From: Notoacmeibacter sp.
GTDB lineage: Bacteria; Pseudomonadota; Alphaproteobacteria; Rhizobiales; Rhizobiaceae
Direction: 5' to 3'
Assembly: GCA_019912385.1 (NCBI GenBank)
Contig: JAIOIW010000107.1
Location: forward strand, 1-51,146
Length of the DNA stretch: 51,146 nt
Part shown: piece after piece, positions 45,555 through 51,146 of the stretch
Layout of the letters: the number at the start of each line of letters is the position of its first letter
Position numbering within the stretch: position 1 is the stretch's first letter
Notes under the pieces: model-generated
The model's input: only the letters and a program-made list of their open reading frames with translations
Databases searched by the model: none
Told to the model about the DNA's origin: nothing
Translations under genes and position numbers: made by a program

Positions 45555-45902
45555 ATGGCACACATCATTTACAAGATCGCTCCGCGACCTCTTTGGGAAA
45601 AGGCCGAGGAGAGTGGCCGGTTCGACGGCGCTCCGGTCGATCTTGCCGACGGCTTCATTCACTTTTCCACCGGGGCACAGGTGCGCGAAACCGCTGCGCG
45701 TCATTTCACGGGACAGGAATATCTTGTCCTTGCCGCCATCGATGGCGAGACGCTCGGTGCAGCGCTCAAATACGAACCTTCCCGCGGCGGCGCGCTGTTT
45801 CCCCATCTCTACGCGCCGCTGGACATGGCCGCCGTGCTCTGGAGCGTGGCGCTGCCTCTCGGCGATGACGGGCGGCATGTCTTTCCGGATGAATTGCCAT
45901 GA
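45555..45902 (+). CDS. DUF952 family protein
   Basis: A 115-residue cytosolic protein of the DUF952 family. The signature HIIYKIAPRPLWEKAEESG, then GFIHFSTGAQVRETAARHF, YLVLAAIDGETLG, LFPHLYAPL and the hydrophobic C-terminus are all present. The fold resembles ADP-ribosyltransferase-like or RES-domain-like beta structures in some descriptions, but no activity is established. The stop overlaps the pyrD start (ATGA), so the two are translated together, a linkage I recall across Rhizobiales. Confidence 0.85.
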   Translation: MAHIIYKIAPRPLWEKAEESGRFDGAPVDLADGFIHFSTGAQVRETAARHFTGQEYLVLAAIDGETLGAALKYEPSRGGALFPHLYAPLDMAAVLWSVALPLGDDGRHVFPDELP

Positions 45903-46984
45903 GGAAGGTGATCGAAAAGCTCGGTATGAAGGTCCTGTTCGGTTTCGATGCCGAAACCGCACACGCGCTTTCTATCGCGGCACTCAAGACGGGACTGACC
46001 CCGGCCCTGTCCTGCCCGGCCGACCCGCGTCTCGCGGTCGATGTGGCCGGACTGCGTTTCCCGAATCCGCTCGGCATAGCGGCAGGATACGACAAGAATG
46101 CCGAGGTGCCGGACGCCCTGCTGCGGCTCGGATTCGGATTCGTGGAAGTCGGCACGGTCACGCCGAAGCCGCAGCCGGGAAATCCGCGGCCCCGGATCTT
46201 CCGCCTGCCTGCCGATCGCGGCGTCATCAACCGGCTCGGTTTCAACAATGAAGGTCACGAAGCCTGCCTGCGGCGGCTAAAGGCCCGCGCCGGCAGATCG
46301 GGGATCGTCGGCGTCAATATCGGCGCCAACAAGGACAGCGCCGACCGGATCGCCGATTACGTCGCGGGCGTACACGCCTTTGCATCAATCGCATCCTATC
46401 TGACGATCAATATTTCGTCGCCGAACACGCCCGGTCTGCGGGCCTTGCAAGACCGCGACAGCCTGCGTGACCTGCTGAGCCGTGTCATCGAAGCACGCGA
46501 TACGGCAGCAGGCGAACGCCATGTGCCGGTTTTTCTGAAAGTCGCTCCGGACCTCACCGAGGCGGAAATAGGCGATATCGCAGCGGCGGTTCTCGACCTG
46601 AAAGCCGATGGGTTGATCGTCTCCAACACGACCCTGTCGCGCGAAGGATTAAGCGACAGCCGGACGGCCACGGAATCCGGCGGCCTGTCGGGGCGGCCGC
46701 TTTTCGCCAGATCCACGCGTGTGCTGGCGAAGTTCCGAAAGAGAGTCGGCCCGGGCCTGCCGATCATCGGCGTCGGCGGCGTCGAGTCGGCAGAGACCAT
46801 GCTCGAGAAAATCCGCGCAGGCGCCGACCTCGTTCAGCTCTATTCGTGCATGATCTATGAAGGTCCCTTGTTGCCCGGACGTATCATCCGCAGACTGCCG
46901 GCGCTTCTCGATTCCGAGGGGGCTCGTTCGGTGCGCGAATTGCGCGACCGGAATGCGGAACGCTGGGCCGGACAGGAAATCTGA
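45899..46984 (+). CDS. pyrD: Dihydroorotate dehydrogenase (quinone), class 2
   Basis: A 361-residue membrane-associated flavoenzyme oxidising dihydroorotate to orotate with electrons passed to quinone. The N-terminal 40 residues are the amphipathic helices of class 2 enzymes. FMN-binding and active-site segments are GIAAGYDKNAEVP, GFVEVGTVTPKPQPGNPRPR, GFNNEG, VGVNIGANKD, NISSPNTPGL (catalytic Ser region), LKVAPDL, SNTT and GVGGVES. Coupled by a 4-base overlap to the DUF952 gene and convergent with the MATE gene, 6 bases away. Confidence 0.96.
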   Translation: MRKVIEKLGMKVLFGFDAETAHALSIAALKTGLTPALSCPADPRLAVDVAGLRFPNPLGIAAGYDKNAEVPDALLRLGFGFVEVGTVTPKPQPGNPRPRIFRLPADRGVINRLGFNNEGHEACLRRLKARAGRSGIVGVNIGANKDSADRIADYVAGVHAFASIASYLTINISSPNTPGLRALQDRDSLRDLLSRVIEARDTAAGERHVPVFLKVAPDLTEAEIGDIAAAVLDLKADGLIVSNTTLSREGLSDSRTATESGGLSGRPLFARSTRVLAKFRKRVGPGLPIIGVGGVESAETMLEKIRAGADLVQLYSCMIYEGPLLPGRIIRRLPALLDSEGARSVRELRDRNAERWAGQEI

Positions 46985-46990
46985 AAGCGG

Positions 46991-48337
46991 TCAGGCGGCG
47001 AAGGCTGTTCGTGCGCGGAGCGGGAGGACCAGTAGCAGGCTTACTCCGCGAACGACCAGAAAGACATGAAGTGCCAGCCACAGCCCGTGATTGCCGAGGC
47101 CTGGAACCAACAGCCAGAGTGCCGCGACAAAGGCCGCCAGCGACAGCAGCATCATGTTGCGCATATCGCGCGACCAGGTCGCGCCAATGAATACTCCGTC
47201 CATCTGAAACGCGAGAACGCCGGTTACGGCACAGAGCGCCGCCATCCAGAGATACCTGCCGGCTTCAGCCCTGACTCCGGAGGCCGTGGTCATCAGCGCG
47301 ATGAGATGATCGCCGAACATGAGGAAGAGGCCGGCAAGCCCACCGGAAAGTGCAAAACCCCAGATGAGCGTGAGCCTGACGGTACGCCTGAAGGCGGGCT
47401 CGTGGCGGGCGCCAAGCGCCCTGCCGGCGAGTTGCTCGGCCGCCGTGGCAAAACCATCGAGAAAGAACCCGGCGACCATGAAGAAGTTGAGCAGGATCGC
47501 ATTGGCAGCGAGCAACAGTGTTCCCAGTTGAGCGCCCGTGCGGGTGAAGAGCGCGAAGGCTGCCAGAAGCGAGAACGAGCGGATCATGATGTCGCGGCTG
47601 ACATCGAGCACGCGCGCCATCGCCGCCATGTCGAAGATGCGCGTCATGGAAATGCCCGGCAGTCGCCGAAACCGGAACAGCAGGAAGATCATTCCCGCGA
47701 CAAATGCCACGGCCTCGCCAAGGACCGTTCCCCAGGCTACGCCCTCGAGTCCCCAGCCCAGTCCCAAGCCCAGCCAAACCGACAAGACGATATTTGAACC
47801 ATTGAGGACAAGCTGGAAGGCGAGGCCGGTTAGTCCTTCGCCCCGGCCGAGAACATAACCGAGCACGACATAGTTGCCGAGCGACAGGGGAGCGGACAGC
47901 ACCCTGATGAGGATGTAGGCGGTCATGGCCTCGGTAACACGGATTTCTGCATCCATGAACCACCTTCCGGCGGCCGCGATCGGATGCCCCAGGATGAGAA
48001 TGAGAACGCCAAGGGCGCAGGCGATGATCATCGCGCGCCAGAACGCCGCCTTCTCCTCCAGGATATCGCCGCGGCCATTGGCCTGGGCGACCAGACCGGT
48101 CGTTCCCGATCGAAGGAAATTCATCGTGGAGAAAACCACGTCGAAGACGATCGCGCCGGCCGCAAGGCCGCCGATCAGAGCCGGATCGCCGAGCCGGCCG
48201 ACGACAGCCGTATCGACGACGCCCAACAGCGGCGTAGTCAGATATGCAAGTGTCATCGGTATGGCGACCGACAACACCATCCTGTTGGTGACGGCAAATG
48301 CGCGTCCGTTCGATCCTTCCAATACCGCATTGCTCAC
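46991..48337 (-). CDS. MATE family efflux transporter (DinF type)
   Basis: A 448-residue inner-membrane multidrug/metabolite exporter with twelve helices in two MatE repeats (residues about 20-180 and 245-410). The segments ITNRMVLSVAIPMTLAYLTT-like N-terminus, GVVDTAVVGRLGDPALIGGL and NFLRSGTTGLVAQANGRGD place it in the DinF branch rather than NorM. ATG 48337 is used. Substrates could include cationic drugs or an endogenous metabolite; not predictable. Monocistronic and convergent with pyrD. Confidence 0.9.
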   Translation of the reverse strand: MSNAVLEGSNGRAFAVTNRMVLSVAIPMTLAYLTTPLLGVVDTAVVGRLGDPALIGGLAAGAIVFDVVFSTMNFLRSGTTGLVAQANGRGDILEEKAAFWRAMIIACALGVLILILGHPIAAAGRWFMDAEIRVTEAMTAYILIRVLSAPLSLGNYVVLGYVLGRGEGLTGLAFQLVLNGSNIVLSVWLGLGLGWGLEGVAWGTVLGEAVAFVAGMIFLLFRFRRLPGISMTRIFDMAAMARVLDVSRDIMIRSFSLLAAFALFTRTGAQLGTLLLAANAILLNFFMVAGFFLDGFATAAEQLAGRALGARHEPAFRRTVRLTLIWGFALSGGLAGLFLMFGDHLIALMTTASGVRAEAGRYLWMAALCAVTGVLAFQMDGVFIGATWSRDMRNMMLLSLAAFVAALWLLVPGLGNHGLWLALHVFLVVRGVSLLLVLPLRARTAFAA

Positions 48338-48440
48338 GGTTCACAATCCCTCGGACGCATCCTGGCGAAAAAGATGCGGGCGCATCCTTTTGTGGCGGGA
48401 AGCACACCCCGACACAAGCCTGTTCGCAAGAGCCGCCGGA

Positions 48441-48710
48441 CTAGGTCCGGCGGAAATTCAGGATCCGCAGCAGGACGAAGGCGGGGATAACAATAATCGC
48501 GCCCATCAGGAAGTAATTGAAGAACCGCTCAATCGCCTCGAAACCCATGTTCCACAGGGAAACCAGCATGTCCCATATGCGATACAGGAAATCGAGCGGC
48601 GTCCAGTTCATTGCGGTCAGCACGATGCCGACGACGAAGGAAACGACGATCAGCTTGATCGCCACCCGCCCGGGCGAATCGCCCAGAAATCGCGTTATTC
48701 CGTTGGCCAT
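48441..48710 (-). CDS. Small membrane protein, DUF6460 family
   Basis: An 89-residue inner-membrane protein. A short cytosolic start (MANGITRFLGDSPGRVAIKL) runs into a first helix (IVVSFVVGIVLTAMN), a central amphipathic stretch rich in Trp/Phe (LDFLYRIWDMLVSLWNMGFE) and a second helix (YFLMGAIIVIPAFVLLRIL). This agrees with the family I recall as DUF6460. ATG 48710 has GTAGGA 7 bases upstream, better than GTG 48716. It resembles the protein at 18629-18871 in length and layout. Unknown function. Confidence 0.75.
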   Translation of the reverse strand: MANGITRFLGDSPGRVAIKLIVVSFVVGIVLTAMNWTPLDFLYRIWDMLVSLWNMGFEAIERFFNYFLMGAIIVIPAFVLLRILNFRRT

Positions 48711-48842
48711 CTGCACATCCTACTGCCTTTGGGACGATCGGTCTGAGATACGGATTGAGCCTGACGTATTCAAGGGCATCTGCTAATATCCATGCATCGT
48801 AGCGAGCCGCTTTGATCCATTTCGCAAAGGAATCGCAGCGGG

Positions 48843-49337
48843 ATGACCGGGCAGAAGACATTTTCCTTCGGTGCCGCAATGAGCCTGACCGTGTCGGCAC
48901 TCGTCGCGCTGTTCGCCATAGCCTGGGCATTTCGGCCCAGTGTCGACGACATGCCTTATCTCAAGATCGCCGGCGGCGGGTTCGTGTACAACTACCGATT
49001 ATCCGAAGTCTTCTACGGATTTACCGCGCAGGTCGCCCGACCACTGGAGACCGGCTCGATCATTGAAGCTGCGTTCGAGGACCCGCAAGGTGGGCCGTCG
49101 CATGTGGTGCGCCAGCGTGTCGGCACCGAAACCGACCGTTACGCGCTGCGCTCACCGGGCATACGCGGTGTTCAGGCCGGCCATAGCTATCGGGTTGCCG
49201 TCCGGATTCTGGATCGCCAGGGCGAGCAGGAACTCTGGCGCAAGACGCTGCGATTCAAGAGCCAGATCAGCGACAAGATGATCGCCGAGAAACCGCTGAC
49301 CATTGGGCCGGGATACGCGCTCAATCCCGCGCGGTAA
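48843..49337 (+). CDS. Membrane-anchored periplasmic protein of unknown function
   Basis: A 164-residue protein with one N-terminal helix (FGAAMSLTVSALVALFAIAW) and a periplasmic beta-rich domain (YLKIAGGGFVYNYRLSEVFY, SIIEAAFEDPQGG, VQAGHSYRVAVRILDRQGEQ). The domain is built of short strands with a fibronectin-like look (VFYGFTAQVARPLETG). AGGA precedes the start. I do not recognise a named family beyond Rhizobiales hypotheticals. It stands alone, divergent from the DUF6460 gene and convergent with xylB. Confidence 0.7.
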   Translation: MTGQKTFSFGAAMSLTVSALVALFAIAWAFRPSVDDMPYLKIAGGGFVYNYRLSEVFYGFTAQVARPLETGSIIEAAFEDPQGGPSHVVRQRVGTETDRYALRSPGIRGVQAGHSYRVAVRILDRQGEQELWRKTLRFKSQISDKMIAEKPLTIGPGYALNPAR

Positions 49338-49376
49338 CGCGCGTCAGAGCAGTTTACCGGGCAGGTGTCCCGGGTT

Positions 49377-50819
49377 TCACGCGGCGGGGTATAAGGCTCG
49401 AAAGCGCTCGTAGGCCTCCTCGTAGGCCGGTAAAAGCGACTCGACGGGATCAATTGTCAGCGCGACAGGCGGCGACGAGCAGACATCGGCCGGTATGCAT
49501 CCGTCGGCTGCGATCAGGGCGAGACGGGCTGCGCCGAAAGCCGCACCGTAGTCGCCCTCTTCAGGCACGTCGATCGGGATGCCAAGCGCGGTGGCGATAG
49601 CCTTGAGCCAATAGACCGATCGCGACCCGCCGCCTATGGCCGTCGCCCTCTCGATCGTTGTTCCCGTCGTCCTGATCGCGGCAAACATATCCCTGAAGGC
49701 GAAGGCGACGCCCTCGAACAGGGCCTGGGTCAGTTCCGTCCGGCCACTCTCATGGCCTAGCCCGGCAAACAATCCTCGAACCGATGCGCTGTTGTGGGGG
49801 GTCCGCTCTCCGGAAATATAGGGAAGGAAGGTCACCGGGGATGGCCTGCGCAACTCGTTGCCCAAATCCGAGGCGAGTTTTGCGGCGGCGGTACCCGTGA
49901 GGTTTGCGAACCAGTTCAGGGAATCGGTGGCCGACAGCATGACGCCCATCTGGTGCCACGTGTCTGGAAGGGCATGGCAGAAGGCGTGAACCGCGCTAGC
50001 CGGATTGGGCTTGTAGCTGTCGTTGGCGGCAAACAGGACGCCGGACGTTCCCAACGAAACGAAAGCAGAGCCGGATTTCACCGTGCCCATGCCGATCGCG
50101 GACGCCGCATTGTCTCCCCCGCCGCCGGCGACGACGACGCCTGGCCCCATGCCCCATTCCTGCGCCAAATCCCTGCGCAAAGTCCCCGACACCTCGGTTC
50201 CCTCCACCAGCCGCGGCATCTGGTCCTCGGTCATGCCACAGGCTGAAAGCAGCGGCCGCGACCATTTGCGCGCACCTGTGTCGAGCCATCCGGTGCCCGC
50301 CGAATCCGACATGTCGGAGACATGCTCGCCGGTCAGCCAAAGGCGAAGATAGTCCTTCGGCAAAAGGACCTTGGACACACGGCCGAAAATGTCCGGTTCG
50401 TGGTTCCTGATCCAAACGAGTTTCGGCGCCGTAAAACCGGGAAACACGATATTTCCCGACACCGACCGGAACAGGGGATCGGCGTCGAGAACCGTCGCTT
50501 CCGCGCCACAGCGCGTATCATTCCAGAGAATCGCCGGGCGCAGGACCCGATCTGCCTTGTCGAGCAGGGTGGCGCCATGCATCTGGCCCGACAGGCCGAT
50601 ACCGCGGACAGCGGACATTTCCGCGGGGTGCTCCGCAGCGATGCGGCCAACAGCATCCGACACGGCATCGACCCAGTCGGCGGGCGTCTGCTCCGACCAG
50701 CCCTGATGGAGCCTCGAAACCCCGAGCGGGGCGGTCTTTGCGGCAAGAATGCGTTGATTGTCGTCGATCAGCAACGCCTTGACGCCCGAAGTTCCAAGAT
50801 CAATACCTAATTGGGTCAT
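49377..50819 (-). CDS. xylB: Xylulokinase
   Basis: A 480-residue FGGY-family kinase phosphorylating D-xylulose to xylulose-5-phosphate. The N-terminal phosphate motif LGIDLGTSGVKALLID has Asp6 at the position of the essential Asp6 of E. coli XylB; GQMHGAT at residues 79-85 is the xylulokinase signature; catalytic base Asp236 lies in AGGGGDNAASAIG; SLGTSGVLF binds ATP. Residue numbering matches E. coli XylB closely. ATG 50819 is used; upstream frame is non-conserved. xylA and a xylose ABC system are not in the window to the left and may lie elsewhere. Confidence 0.93.
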   Translation of the reverse strand: MTQLGIDLGTSGVKALLIDDNQRILAAKTAPLGVSRLHQGWSEQTPADWVDAVSDAVGRIAAEHPAEMSAVRGIGLSGQMHGATLLDKADRVLRPAILWNDTRCGAEATVLDADPLFRSVSGNIVFPGFTAPKLVWIRNHEPDIFGRVSKVLLPKDYLRLWLTGEHVSDMSDSAGTGWLDTGARKWSRPLLSACGMTEDQMPRLVEGTEVSGTLRRDLAQEWGMGPGVVVAGGGGDNAASAIGMGTVKSGSAFVSLGTSGVLFAANDSYKPNPASAVHAFCHALPDTWHQMGVMLSATDSLNWFANLTGTAAAKLASDLGNELRRPSPVTFLPYISGERTPHNSASVRGLFAGLGHESGRTELTQALFEGVAFAFRDMFAAIRTTGTTIERATAIGGGSRSVYWLKAIATALGIPIDVPEEGDYGAAFGAARLALIAADGCIPADVCSSPPVALTIDPVESLLPAYEEAYERFRALYPAA

Positions 50820-50949
50820 GCGTAATCGATACCGGCTCGTGTCGTTGCAAAGGATGCTTTTAGGGGCGTCGCTCAGGCAACCATATCCACTGCGCCCGCC
50901 ACCGGCCAGACTCCATGGCGGCCGACAACAAATCAATTCACCAGAGTAA

Positions 50950-51024
50950 TGGAGCGGGCGATGGGGATCGAACCCACGACATCAAGCTTGGGAAGCTTGC
51001 GTTCTACCACTGAACTACACCCGC
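50950..51024 (-). tRNA. tRNA-Gly (CCC)
   Basis: The minus strand folds into a 75-nt tRNA with acceptor arms GCGGGTG and CGCCCGC, D arm TAGTTCAGTGGTAGAAC, anticodon stem-loop CAAGC-TTCCCAA-GCTTG (anticodon CCC), T loop TTCGATC, discriminator T73 and encoded CCA. It lies 131 bases upstream of xylB on the same strand. Confidence 0.95.
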
Positions 51025-51146
51025 GCGCCGCCTAGATTGCCTTGGCGGAGCGTTCTGTCAAGCGGCTGTCCGCGTCCGGCCGAGCGATGTTGTGCGTCGA
51101 TGCGCACCGTGGCTATCTCACGCGCACTGCTTTGCCCCCCTCAGAG

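Noticed and set aside
49357-49373. CCGGG/CCCGG hairpin between the 164-residue gene and xylB
   Set aside because: Only 5 bp and no T-run on either side, too weak to call a terminator.
1-51146. CRISPR arrays, insertion sequences, prophage, integrase or tRNA-borne attachment sites
   Set aside because: No regularly spaced repeats, transposase or integrase motifs were seen, and neither tRNA gene has a visible partial duplicate nearby.

Overview
The window looks like an ordinary chromosomal segment of a GC-rich alphaproteobacterium of the order Hyphomicrobiales (Rhizobiales), probably a Phyllobacteriaceae or Rhizobiaceae relative. The evidence is a phasin / CbrA-type kinase / acetoacetyl-CoA synthetase block with the gene order I recall from Sinorhizobium meliloti, an alphaproteobacterial type of tRNA-His with A73, an ScfR-type regulator, and several small proteins that I associate with this order. 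I see no phage, plasmid, insertion-sequence or CRISPR features. The genus cannot be fixed from sequence reading alone.

Left third (1-18.9 kb): a DUF937 protein, an amidase, xseA, a complete five-gene dipeptide-type ABC operon (dppA-dppB-dppC-dppD-dppF), tRNA-His, a phasin with a readable promoter and operator, the large soluble PAS histidine kinase cbrA, acetoacetyl-CoA synthetase, an AsmA-like protein and a small membrane protein. Phasin and acetoacetyl-CoA synthetase point to polyhydroxybutyrate and ketone-body turnover around a cell-cycle-type kinase.

Middle (18.9-34.6 kb): a polyamine region. On the minus strand lie potF-potG-potH-potI (putrescine uptake), a glutamine-synthetase-like gamma-glutamylputrescine synthetase, an EamA permease and an ScfR-type regulator. 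On the plus strand lie two small proteins (one a degenerate receiver), a second glutamine synthetase paralogue, a PuuB-type oxidase, and then the most striking gene of the window: a fusion of a cobalamin-dependent reductive dehalogenase with an FMN/[2Fe-2S] reductase, about 1036 residues. Import, glutamylation and oxidation of putrescine are encoded here. The later steps (PuuC, PuuD, GabT) are not in the window.

Right third (34.6-51.1 kb): galE, an aminotransferase, mscL, then a CrbS/CrbR-like two-component system (a kinase with a sodium:solute symporter sensor domain, plus a LuxR-type regulator) next to a stand-alone sodium:solute symporter and a double-hotdog thioesterase. These are followed by small genes, pyrD, a MATE efflux protein, a second small membrane protein of the same kind as the one near 18.7 kb, xylB and tRNA-Gly(CCC).

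Both ABC operons carry a perfect 11-bp GC-rich hairpin without a U-run directly after the binding-protein gene. Direct TTTACA-type repeats precede the ScfR-type regulator and a similar pair precedes the plus-strand receiver-like gene.
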